Source of the DNA: Pelargonium x hortorum
Lineage: Eukaryota > Streptophyta > Magnoliopsida > Geraniales > Geraniaceae
DNA: 64,000 bases
Direction of reading: 5' to 3'
Assembly (NCBI GenBank): GCA_036897525.1
Contig: JAYMTJ010000007.1
Location: 141,733 to 205,732 of the forward strand
Shown here: piece by piece, positions 42,741-52,758 of the stretch
Layout of the letters: each line of letters begins with the position of its first letter
Position numbering within the stretch: the stretch's first letter is position 1
Translations under genes and position numbers: made by a program
The notes under the pieces: generated by a model
What the model was told of the DNA's origin: nothing
The model's input: only the letters and a program-made list of their open reading frames with translations
Database searches by the model: none

Positions 42741-44032
42741 TTCTTATCTTAAATTTAGAGCCTCGCCAAACCAACTCAAATACTCCTTGAAAGCCTGTCT
42801 GATCTTAGGACCCACTATTAAATCCTTTTAATCCGATAATTCTGTATAGCTAGCTAAGGATCCTACTCATAACACCTTACTTTCTGCTGCTAAACCTGGA
42901 TCCTTGCAACTCTGTGAAGCTAGCTATGTCTTGTGGTGAGGGACTCTTCTAAGCTTAATAGCTGGTTAATACCCGGTAAAGGAAACGAAACCTTGTAAGC
43001 AGGTTCTGTGTAGCTGATGTTTGGTTAGTCAAGAAATGTAGGGTACTCGGTCAAAAGCTAGCTGTTGCAGCTAATGAAAGAATGCCTTAGGAATAGAATA
43101 CTCTAAGATTAGTCTAACTCTTGTGCTCTGGAGCGGGAGGTGAGAGACTTAGAGGGTTTAGGAAAGCATTACTTTACGCGACTGAAACTTTGTGAAGGAG
43201 GGAAGGGCAGTAGTATTAGAGTATAAACCACCATTACACTATAACCGGCAAGAAAAAACTAAAACAAGAAAGACTCTAGTCCTGACTTGAATTCCAAAGA
43301 ACTAAGTGCTACAAGGAAGACAAGCAGCACTAGCCTTCAACTCCACTTGCTAACAAATTCATAGAGTTCCTAAACGATCTCTTACTCTTAGCAATTCTTA
43401 GGATAGGACTCTCAGAAACAAAGGCAATTGACTCCTTCTGAAACTACAAATACAAACCGAAGACATTACTCCTTCTCTTATACTCACTCATTTCATTTTA
43501 TGAATTCTTTTAGCATCAATTCTTTACTGCAATGTCAGCGCCAGCTTTCCATTAACACTCCAAAACCTGGAATACCAAACCCAGAACAACTGGCTAAGAA
43601 AAGGAATCCGTTGAAGACGACTGGCTATGGCACTTAAGGGCTACATTTCGGCATAAGGACTTAAGACTGTTGGTAGGGCTCTTTACATTAAGAGGCTCCT
43701 GGTGTAGAATATAGGTTAGACTTTGGCGGGAGTAATTGATTGGAGAATTGATTTTCACTACTGTAACTTCAAAAGGACTTCCTTAAAACAGGACTTTATA
43801 AGTAAGTAGAGTATAGAAAGAAGGGTCTCAACTATGGTAACGGTAACTAAAATACATACAATTGAGATAGAAAATACAAGTCAGTGTAAGAGTGCTTTCT
43901 TATCATTCTTACGTGAGTGGGTAAGGCTCTTTAAAGAAATGAATTCAAATTGACAGCTAATAATAATAAGATTCCAAACATATACAAATGGAAGAAATAG
44001 AATTGGCGGTATACTTGTCAAATTGCGATTGA
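42741..44032. other. Skewed, mitochondrial-spacer-like block, no gene recognised
   Basis: The A/T runs become rarer and AGCTAGCT/TAGCTGGTTAAT-type words appear. A 69-codon frame at 43,428-43,637 is rich in Ser, Thr and Asn and is unrecognised. The block leads into the open-frame cluster at 44.0-45.6 kb. Confidence 0.35.
42949..42970 (+). repeat. Dispersed 22-bp repeat, copy 1
   Basis: This word begins CTAAGCTTAATAGCT and ends TTAAT. It matches a second copy at 49,041-49,062 at 20 of 22 positions. The two copies lie 6.1 kb apart in the same orientation, inside the same texture class. Confidence 0.6.
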
Positions 44033-44656
44033 CTGGGAGAGTTAGCATTGATTGTAATTGTAAGCTTGCGGATAGCGGCTACTTTATTTCGCCAGCATTA
44101 TAGGGAGGTTAGAGGCAAGGACTTATACTCACTGGTAAAGAGAGGCTTTGTTCTACTAATTCCTGTTCTTGAAATGAAATCTTTCCTAACAAGAAACAAG
44201 AAGTGGGGCAGCTTCTTATTTGCATCGGAAAATTCAAAGAAGACGAACCGAGGAAATACTTGTCAATTGTTTAAAATAACGGATCAGGAAAATGACAAGG
44301 GACATAACATCATTCGAGTCAAGAATTTCTTCGATGCGAGGACATACTTCACAATTATAACACCTAAGCTGTCAAGGGAACTCAGATTCAATTCCAGATT
44401 AGAACCTACGACCTTTCGATCCAAATAAACTAGTGCAAATTCATGGATTTCCATGATAATGAAATTGTCAAACCTGATACAAATCCTGTCCAAGAAAGAT
44501 GTTCTAACCAACCTTTCTCCCTTGACCTACATACTTAAAGCAATCGGGTACCTACGTGGAAATGAACTAGCGCTCAATTTCAATAACGTTTCTCTGGACT
44601 GGAGCGACGCCGTCTCGTTTGTAGGAAAGAAAGGCTCTAATACGAATAAGAATTGA
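44033..44656 (+). pseudogene. Broken unrecognised open frame (207 codons with one internal stop)
   Basis: A single frame runs from after a TGA (44,030-44,032) to a TGA at 44,654-44,656, with only one in-frame stop, a TAA at 44,426-44,428. The first part gives about 131 residues (alternative start TTG 44,048) with an early hydrophobic stretch (IVIVSLRIAATLF) and then a basic, soluble part. The second part, after the stop, contains an ATG at 44,453 and segments such as YLRGNELALNFNNVSLDWSD. Codon use is more protein-like than anywhere else in the desert. I recognise no family. Downstream, still in this frame, lies the nonapeptide at 44,807. It may be a decayed organellar or imported ORF, or a chance opening. 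There is no ribosome-binding or splice evidence. Confidence 0.25.
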
Positions 44657-44806
44657 AGGATGGTAGTTGACTTCTTTATCTAAATGATTCTGAAAGAAAG
44701 AATTATCTAATTGTATAAAAGAAAATCCCTCTAAGAGGAAAAGCTCTCATTCGAAGAAACTCTTTACAGTCCGTTTTACTTCTTATTTTGAAGTAAAGGT
44801 GTCCTA

Positions 44807-44833
44807 TCCGTAGGTGATGGTATCGCAAGAGTC
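44807..44833 (+). other. Nonapeptide resembling an ATP synthase alpha-subunit motif
   Basis: The frame reads SVGDGIARV, which matches the well-known conserved segment near the N-terminus of F1 ATP synthase alpha (mitochondrial atp1, plastid atpA). Similarity does not continue on either side, and in-frame stops lie 15 bases before the segment and 9 bases after it. It could be a tiny surviving fragment of atp1 or a coincidence. It is in the same frame as 44,033-44,656. Confidence 0.15.
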
Positions 44834-45184
44834 ACCCATATTTAAAGAGAATACTATATTTCAATAGGAGGAGAAAAGGCTATATTCTAGGTTTACTGCC
44901 TAAAGTTAAGACAGCTATTAGGAAGAATTGACTAGGCTAGGATTCCTACGGTTTTCTTAGTATATATTCCTTGATTAACAGCTTGGACTTTCAAAGGTTT
45001 ACCAACAGAAGAACTCAAACAAAGATTAATACTGTCAATACACTGACTTTACATATACTCTCAAGGAAGAAAGAATCTATTGCTATCAAGTCCCATTAGA
45101 ACAAGTGCTCTAAAACACTATTATCGGAAAAGGTCCATCAACCTTGCCCAGCTTTGAAGGGCTTGGCTTAGAGGCAAGCTTTAG

Positions 45185-45409
45185 CTTGGCTTTCAAGGAT
45201 GGGGAATCAGAGTTGTTAGGTTCCTAAAAGATAAGGACATTACAAAATCAATTTATGTTATTCCTTTACCGTCTATACAAACAGAAGAACTAAGAGACAT
45301 TATAGGATTTCTAGTTAAGTTGGGTTTTAGGGTTAGTACAGCAAGTAAATACAAGAGGTCAATCCCAAAGACTATCGTGAATTCGAAGGACAAGATTCTA
45401 TTGAAATGA
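45185..45409 (+). pseudogene. Unrecognised 74-codon open frame, possible gene fragment
   Basis: The frame is open from after a TAG (45,182-45,184) to a TGA at 45,407-45,409. It has no ATG. The peptide is well mixed, with segments such as GIRVVRFLKDKDITKSIYVI, TEELRDIIGFLVKLGFRVST and RSIPKTIVNSKDKILLK. These read like an ordinary soluble domain (alternating helix and strand) rather than compositional noise. It overlaps the next frame by 4 bases (ATGA). I do not recognise the family. Confidence 0.25.
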
Positions 45410-45513
45410 ATGAGGACAAACAGATTCTAGATGCTGAGACTGAAACTCAGTCTGATACTGAGATTGAAACTGAGGCAAGGAAAGAAATAAACGTTATACT
45501 GAATCGACTGTAA
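45406..45513 (+). pseudogene. Short Glu/Thr-rich open frame
   Basis: It starts with ATG at 45,406 and stops with TAA at 45,511-45,513, giving 35 residues. The middle is a low-complexity acidic stretch (AETETQSDTEIETEARKE). The next frame (45,474-45,584) continues the same Thr/Glu-rich composition, so the three frames may once have been one reading frame broken by small indels. No function can be named. Confidence 0.2.
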
Positions 45514-45584
45514 CAACAACTCAAGCTGTAACAGAGGGTGTAACCGATACGGACAACGAGACTACGGATGCTAGGAACCGCTAG
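45474..45584 (+). pseudogene. Thr-rich open frame continuing the acidic stretch
   Basis: The frame is open from after a TGA at 45,471-45,473 to a TAG at 45,582-45,584. It reads a Thr/Glu/Asp-rich peptide (STVTTTQAVTEGVTDTDNET). It overlaps the previous frame in a different phase and has the same amino-acid bias, which is what a small frameshift in a low-complexity coding region would leave. It has no start codon and no known family. Confidence 0.18.
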
Positions 45585-46630
45585 AGTAGACCCTGTAGTT
45601 GATGGTCAATAGCTAGTTAAGAAGTCATTATGAAGATATACTAATAATGCAGTAGGAAACTGAGTAAGACTCTATAATGTACTTGTGCCTCTACCCTAAA
45701 CCCAAGTCAAGATGGTATGCACAGTCGGTACAGGACCTGTTTTGCTAATAGAGTGGAATCAGCTTCTTGAGGATCCTATTTACTCTATTCTGTTATTATC
45801 TTCACAACTAAGAGCTATTAAGAAGTTAGAATCAGCAGGTTGTTGATTGTACTGCTAGCTAAGTATCTCAATTGAGAGGGATTCCAGTTATAGGCCAGTT
45901 ATAGGGAAGAGTTAGACTTTCGATTTGATGGTTGATTATTAGGATGAGATGGAAGCATTGTAGTTAGTGTATTCAGGATACCTTGCTAGTTCGAGACTTA
46001 GACAGGCATTCAAGAAATGGTTCAGTTGGTTAGGAGCTAAGATAGGGACATTCTATTGCAGGGACTTCCTGTGTATTGAGAGTTAAAACCCTTAAACATC
46101 TCGCATTTCGACTAGAAAAAATGTATCACTTACCTTAGGTTTTATAGATTTCCTGACTTTTCTTTCTTATCTTATTTGCTTAAACCCTTTCTCTTAGGAA
46201 ATTCCTAGATAGACTCTCTCACTAAGGCTCTATTAAGCTTAGAAAAAACTATAAGAATAAAACTTGATTAAATCCCCATTTCGTCAAAGCTTGAAAGAGA
46301 AATTCCCCAATTTATATATATTGTATTTCTATTGTGTTAAACCTTTCCTCACTTGTGAAAAAAGGAAAGGGTATACCTAAGAGAAAGAAATACCAGGAGT
46401 CGGTTAAGACGAAGAAAATCTACCTTACTTGCGGACACTTGAAAGTCCAATGATTGCTATCCTTAGAACCTAACTCCTGCTAAGGTACCTCTAATTAAAT
46501 ACAAATCCTAACCAACTATGGAGAACTCACTATCTCTAGTTATAGTAATTAGGGATATCGATACTACTAGTCAGTAAACTCAGTAATTCCTCCTAACATA
46601 TCTCTAGCAAACCCAAAGAAATAATAAGGT

Positions 46631-46654
46631 ACTCAACTACTCAACTACTCAACT
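46631..46654. repeat. (ACTCAACT)3 tandem repeat
   Basis: Three perfect 8-base units in tandem: a small simple repeat in gene-free DNA. Confidence 0.9.
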
Positions 46655-47810
46655 ATTAGAGATCTATAAGAGAGTCTCAGAAAGAAAGAAGATACTAAGT
46701 ATGGGACTCAAAGAACTACCACCTAATAATAAAGCCTTAGTAAATAGGTCTATGATTAACAACTAAACAAAGTGCTATGTTACGATTCGTTTTCTAAAGC
46801 ATCCCAAACGAAGCCTCATCCTCCTGTGAACACTAATAAACACTCTATCTTAGGAAACCCAACTAACCTGTCAAGTGCAATCCCGCCGGTCTCAATAGAA
46901 ATCCTTACCTATAAAGAAAGCATTCTCTTTACCCTATCCCTAATCAGTCAATTGTGGAATCCCCTTGAAGTCTATTAAGGAAACCATCTTGAGCTATAAG
47001 GGCTAACTCTAAACCTAACTAATAGAAAGCTCTATCTTCTTGTCAGCTGTTACCTAAACTCCAAACCTATTGAAAAGCAGTCCCAAAGATCGTGAATCTC
47101 GTAAGCATTCCTAACCACTAATAAGTCAACACACTCTCCTTTGAATACCAGTCCAATGGTAAACAAAGTAGACCAAAGCAGTCGTCCTTGAAAGTCCAGT
47201 CTATCTAGGAACCTACAAAGCTTCCTCTTCAGAAAGATCTTGAAATCCTTACTCTTTAATTCCCAATTAATTCCCCCAAAACTAGAAATTAGAAAGCTTA
47301 AAACCTAGAATCCAGATTTAAGGAAAGAATGACTCAATTAATTAGATTGAATTCCCCATATTATAAATGCCTAAATTAGAAAAACTGAAATTATCAAACA
47401 AGCTTGCCTTTCTGTCTCTATTCCTAAAACAAGAACGCGGATTTTCATACAACCAAGAATTAGTACAGAAACACAGGGTTCAATGCCTATTATAAGAAAG
47501 AATATGAATAATAAGAATAATAAGTATGGAATTTATCTTTCAAATTCCTAAGTCCCAGATACTAAAACAGGCATACCAATAAGAAAGTCTATCTTTTACT
47601 TTCTCTGCCTTGACCTTGAAAGCAGGATCTTGTCAACCAAAACTCTAAGGAACACACTCCGACTACGAAGGAATGAATACTCTCTCATACTATGGTATGC
47701 TAGTTATGTACTCTTCTCCCTAAACCCTAAATCGATACACCAATTGCTTTAGAACCTCTTCCTTTCTTTCCTAACCATCCATGTAAGCTAGGAACCTTTG
47801 CTTACTCTTG

Positions 47811-47854
47811 TAGGAAGAAATACTAATAGGAAGAAATACTAATAGGAAGAAATC
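47811..47854. repeat. 16-bp tandem repeat, about 2.75 copies
   Basis: The unit TAGGAAGAAATACTAA is present twice in full and once in part, without mismatch. It is a local tandem duplication. Confidence 0.9.
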
Positions 47855-48784
47855 GTTGGATACTTAGTAAGTGTACCTAAACTCAAATTGAAAGTCAAAA
47901 GCCTGTCAGTGATATTTTTTGTTTGTTCTTGTCTAATCTGAATAGCTTGCAAATGAGATAATCCTAACAATGTCTTAATTTCCTGAACCTGTCCATTTCG
48001 GTGATAGCTGTCGTAAATGGAGGACTAACTCTAAAGCCCTAACTAACCTCATAAAGCTGGTCATGGAAAGTTCTAAGACTAATAAAGTCAACTCAATCTT
48101 CTCAGTCGAACACTTATACGTCAGTCAACTTGAAAGCTAGCCTACTAAGGAATAAAAGAGGTTTGCACTACCAACCCATTCTGGTCTTATGCTTGCAGTA
48201 CCAACTTTCTTTACTAACTTGTCCACTTGACTTTGTAAACCAACCAATCCAGTGAGGCCCGGTAGCCCAATGCCAACAACCGATGATGCTAGCTACAGAA
48301 CCTTGGCTTAGTTGCTTATAGTCCTGAGCTAGCTAATGAAAGACAGCTTGTATTCTTCTGGGACTGAATAACAGAACTAAGAGAATCCCTTCTTTGCTTT
48401 GTCAGTAAAGGAAGATAAACCGAATACGGAGGAAGGACTTATTTCTTGTTAATTTGACACAGTTCCGGTCATATGATGGCATTGCTAGTGTTGTGAATGG
48501 TTTCCCACTTATAATTAAATTGAAAAAAAAAAGGTTTTCTACTATAATAATAAGAAGATTCGCAATTTTTTAATATTCATTCACTCTATATAAGCTGTAT
48601 ATAAGTTTGACTTTAACAAGCATAGAATTGACTCCGACTTTAGCTTATTTCTCCAATAAGAATTGAGCACTCCGATCCGAATAGAAAGCCTTTTCGAAAT
48701 ACTTGTCTTGTCACAAAATCTCTTTAACTTTTTTTTCGAACTTGTTTGTTGTAGGAAAGATTAGAACGAAAACGAAGTGGCTGG

Positions 48785-48800
48785 CACATGGTTTACGTTT
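48785..48800 (-). repeat. Dispersed 16-bp word, inverted copy
   Basis: On the minus strand this reads AAACGTAAACCATGTG, identical over 16 bases to 52,107-52,122 on the plus strand. A shorter 13-base match (ACGTAAACCATGT) lies at 52,634-52,646. Confidence 0.7.
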
Positions 48801-51439
48801 CGAATACTGTGCTTGAAAGCTGTTTCTGTTTCCTTTAAAGTCCCTTAAGAGTATAAGCAAACAAGAAAAAAACCCTAAGAGATGGAACTTATTCTGTGCT
48901 ACTTGAACTCAGAGAGGGTTTGCATTATCTAATAGCCTTCTTTGTATTTGTTTTAATGGAAGCAAGCGAAAGACTTTAAGAAATATCTCTAACAGCTCTT
49001 GGAAAGCTTAGTTCTTCAAACTGACTTTAACTTATCCTATCTAAGCTTAATAGCTAGCTAATGCTGGTACAGAAACCATATTTTCTCTCATGTTAAGCCT
49101 GCAAATATAGAATGAGATCCTAAGGAATTGGTGCTAATGTAAACAGTTGCAAGTGAAAGCTGCCTTTCTAAACTAATGAAGTACTCTTTGCCGGTAAAGA
49201 ACTTTTAGAATACTGATTGACAGAGTTATGAAAGTCTCTAGAATCCTTGACAGATTATCTTCTTTAATAGCTGGTAAATGAGTCTAATTAATAACATAAA
49301 CCTGATTCTTTAATTAAAAAACCTGCTATAATAGATCTACTAATTGATTCCTAGTAACAAACTAAGGTTGCTGCAACTACAAGAAGAGTACTCTAAATAA
49401 AGCTAAAGCGAGCCCAAAGGAATTGTTGCTATGAAGTACTGTTGTTAGGATACTGTAGCTTGTACTTACTATGATGGTAATAGAAACTCTTTGAAAAGCG
49501 ATCCAATTACATGCCTTGAAAGCGAGGAATACTGAAACCGATTCTCTATAAGTAAATTGTTCCTAGGCTCTTTTAGGCCTTTCATCAAGTTGACATTAAT
49601 TTGAACTATTAAGAATATGCCTTAACTCGCTAAAGAAATTATCCCGAAAGTCTTGTGTCTTCTTATCTACCCCGGGGTGACTTCAAATTCTTAAGCACAT
49701 CCCCTAAAGCATTCAAAAATGAGGGTAGTTGTTACATTACAGGGGGAGTCCTCTAAATTCGTTATGCTTTAGCTTGTCAAAGTTATTAGAGATACTCTGC
49801 GGGGTTGCTTTGCACTAAATTGAAACAGGATTTTCTTAATAAGGTATTCGGATCGAAAGAAAAGAAATATAGGGAACTCTAGGGATAGTTACCAAAAACT
49901 CTATTAACGGCTTCTGCGTCTCTTCGTTCTTATAACTAAAAAATTATGCACTTAGCTTAAGGAGAACTCCTTCCCACTTAATTCCTTACTCTATTAATTT
50001 GAAATTGATAGCAATCCTGCCCTTACAAAAAAACCTGTATAAAGTATAAGAAGACTGCCAAGCCTACAACTACAATTTTAAGTTCTTTATTGTAAAGCCC
50101 CGGTCGAGAGAGATCCCTTTGTAGATTATTTAATTGCCTTTTATCTACACTTGAGTTTCTGCCTTTAACTTATATTCTTACTAGTCCTTCATTTTATCTT
50201 TGCATATTCCTTATATGTATGTGGTGCAATAAGTCCTTAGCATCTTATTAAGGTTTATGGAGCTCTTTGTGTTGTGTTTCCCTACATTATAATTATAGAA
50301 CCTGTTTCATAAGTAAAATACCCATCTTTATCTGAACCCATAACTTTACTACTACGACTGTGTTATGTAACAATAACAGCTTACCCTGGAAACTTTAGAA
50401 TCATAATCTGTACCCAGATGGAGTCACTCAATATCATTTGCTTCTTTAATTTAATGGTGGGAGGTACTACAGCAAAAATAAGACAAAACGATAAAGGGTA
50501 GAATATTTCTAAATGAGTACTTGATTCTAGAGATCTCACACCAAACAACCGGAAAAACTGGCTTTCAATTTACTCCCAACTTTAGCCTTTTAAACTCTCC
50601 TAAATTACCCAAAACAGGAAACCAAGCTACCTCTTTATTAAACAAATTGAAAAGGAATTAAGGAATACAAATGGAACAATAAAGTGTCAAAGGGGAGCTA
50701 CTTTCTCTTTAGTATTTGGGAGTAAGAAATTCAAAATAGGTAAGCCCCTGAAAGTCTTCTTATTTCTGTTCCTTGGGCTAGGTCTACAAGTAACAAACAA
50801 CTAGTAGATTTTAGGGGGAATAAAAGAATTCAAACTAAAGAGTTACCTACTATATCTAAGCTTGGGTGTTTATCCCAGGTTCCTTATAGGGAAGCTCTCA
50901 AATTTCTTATCTAATGTCTATGCGGCAAGGGGTATCCTTTATTTATTAGAAGTACTGGAATTTGAAAGAATAAAAAGAATCAGGTAAAGGTGTGGTTAAC
51001 TAAACATCTGCAGCGTCAGAGCAATCTTTGTTTGTGTCCTAGGCATCGAAAGGACCTCTCTTATCTATCTTAATGAAGCACATGAGCAAAACAGAGAAGA
51101 AATCTCTCTATAGGAATATAGATCTAAGAGTCATTCAATAATGGTATATTGGTCTCTGTCTTGGGTTGACTAGCCCCTAAAAGAGCAAGTACGATATCCC
51201 AGATACCGGCTTTAGGTTCTTTTTAGGGTATTCTTTTTTTAGGTTGTCAAGGATAATTACAAAGTAACGGGGGAATAAGGTATTCGTTTTCTTGGAACGT
51301 CCCCTAGGAGAATTACGGATCTAGTAAATCTGACTTAACACGGGGCTCCCTTGTCCCAAGAATTTTGACTAAAAATTGAAAACAAATTCTTGATTAGGTT
51401 TCTTAATTACTCCAGAATCATGGACGGCTAACTCCTTTC
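48801..51439. other. Gene-poor stretch, mixed texture
   Basis: No gene was recognised. Up to about 49.5 kb the AGCTAGCT/TAATAGCTGG words of the skewed texture continue. After that the TA- and A/T-run-rich texture returns. Confidence 0.35.
49041..49062 (+). repeat. Dispersed 22-bp repeat, copy 2
   Basis: Matches the copy at 42,949-42,970 at 20 of 22 positions in the same orientation. A weaker relative (TTTAATAGCTGGTAAATG) lies near 49,263. Confidence 0.6.
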
Positions 51440-52548
51440 ATAATGTTGGACCCTCTTCCCTCCTGTTGGAGCTATACTATATCTGTGAGATTGTTTTTGA
51501 CTCTTGTCTTGCTAATGGAACCTATAAACCCTGACAACTTAAGACAACCTCCCTCATTGAAACCTAGGCCTTCCTTGTCAGCATTACCCTTTCAATACCA
51601 TCAACACAACTAAGGTTCCCTCTCTTGAAAACTCTAAATACACTAAATACATCAATTAATTAAAAAACTTCTTAAAATACCTATCAAGTTGAAAGTCAAT
51701 TCCATTCTGAAGAACCTAATCAATTCAATATAAGGAACACACTCTTACTTATTTTATCCGCTGTAACTATAAATCCCTCATTTCTTGTGTTGCACTTCTA
51801 TATACTCCCAAAGGCGGAGGTTGGTAAAGTAAAGTCAATACACTCTAAATTCTAGTCCTTGTGGAGAACAGAGTCAAGGAATACATAATAACACAGCCCC
51901 ATCCAAAAAAATAGAAGTACCACCTGTACTGTAGCTAATCTATACACCCAAGCTGTATCCCTTTAACCACCGAACACGAACCCATTTGTCAGCTGGTAAT
52001 GACTAAGCTTCTCTACCCTTAAACTAAGAACCCAAACTATGGTATACAATCTCTTCTACCCTGAACTCGAAAGTCAATACCAAAGCAATGAAAGCCTCTC
52101 CGTTCAAAACGTAAACCATGTGACTTCCACTTCGTTCTATCATTTTTTTTAATAAAAACAATAAAGTTAGAAATAGAGCCGTTTCATTCCATCTTGTTTA
52201 GTAAAATTGACCCTCTAAGAAACAACTCTTTACTTTATAGAATAGCTAGAACTTCTTTAAATACCGGCAAAGCCTTCCCTACAATACAACTACAACTAAT
52301 AGATTTAATCTAATACAATTAATTCAGAGCAGAGAGTGTGCTTCCTAAACTAAAGTATGTATCATATAGAATAGAAATAATTAGGAATCTCAAAGAAGAA
52401 GATAATCTGGTTATTTTGCTTGCTATCAAGAACAAAACAAAGAAATTCTATTAATTAAGTCCTTTGCCGGCAATACAGAGAATTGCTTTACATACTTCAT
52501 TAGAGTTTAGCTACAATATTCTCATTAGGACAATCCTAAAAGACTTAG
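51440..52548. other. Strongly C-rich (+ strand) gene-free block
   Basis: In 51,541-51,720 I count 47 C against 14 G on the + strand, an extreme skew that differs from the flanking DNA. The sequence is full of CTAAAC, ACACAAC and GTCAATAC words. No long frame or RNA gene was recognised. It includes one copy of the 16-bp dispersed word (52,107-52,122). Confidence 0.45.
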
Positions 52549-52758
52549 AACAAGATCAAGCTCCACTTTCTTTCCTTGGACTGGCATCCATTAGCAGCAA
52601 TACAATTCCTAGCGAACGTAGGATCAGCTAGCTACGTAAACCATGTAACTGCAACTTTACTGATTCATTCCCTCGGCCAAACTCCTTATCATTTTAGAAG
52701 AGTCTCCGAGCTAGACGATGACTCCATCTCAGCTTTTTTTGCCCGGTGTAGATACTAA
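52549..52758 (+). other. Unrecognised 69-codon open frame
   Basis: The frame is open from after a TAG at 52,546-52,548 to a TAA at 52,756-52,758. It has no ATG near the start; a TTG lies at 52,576. The peptide is protein-like (WHPLAAIQFLANVGSASYVN, then a His-rich middle and an acidic SELDDDSISAFFARC end). It carries the 13-base copy of the dispersed word at 52,634-52,646. I do not recognise a family, and chance cannot be excluded. Confidence 0.18.

Larger units (their letters stand above)
45585..48784. other. Strand-skewed gene-poor block
   Basis: The + strand is G-rich to about 46.1 kb and then turns C-rich. A 68-codon frame at 46,772-46,978 is Pro/Ser/Thr-rich and unrecognised. Two diverged stretches (47,001-47,130 and 48,023-48,101) share the word order CTAACTCTAAA, AAAGCT, ACTAATAA, GTCAAC. 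That suggests an old degenerate repeat family. No gene was recognised. Confidence 0.35.

Noticed and set aside
44395-44430. tRNA-like T-arm on the minus strand inside the broken frame (AGGTCGTAGGTTCTAATCTG)
   Set aside because: The TTC-loop is altered, no anticodon or acceptor stem can be drawn, and the bases lie in the middle of the longer open frame.
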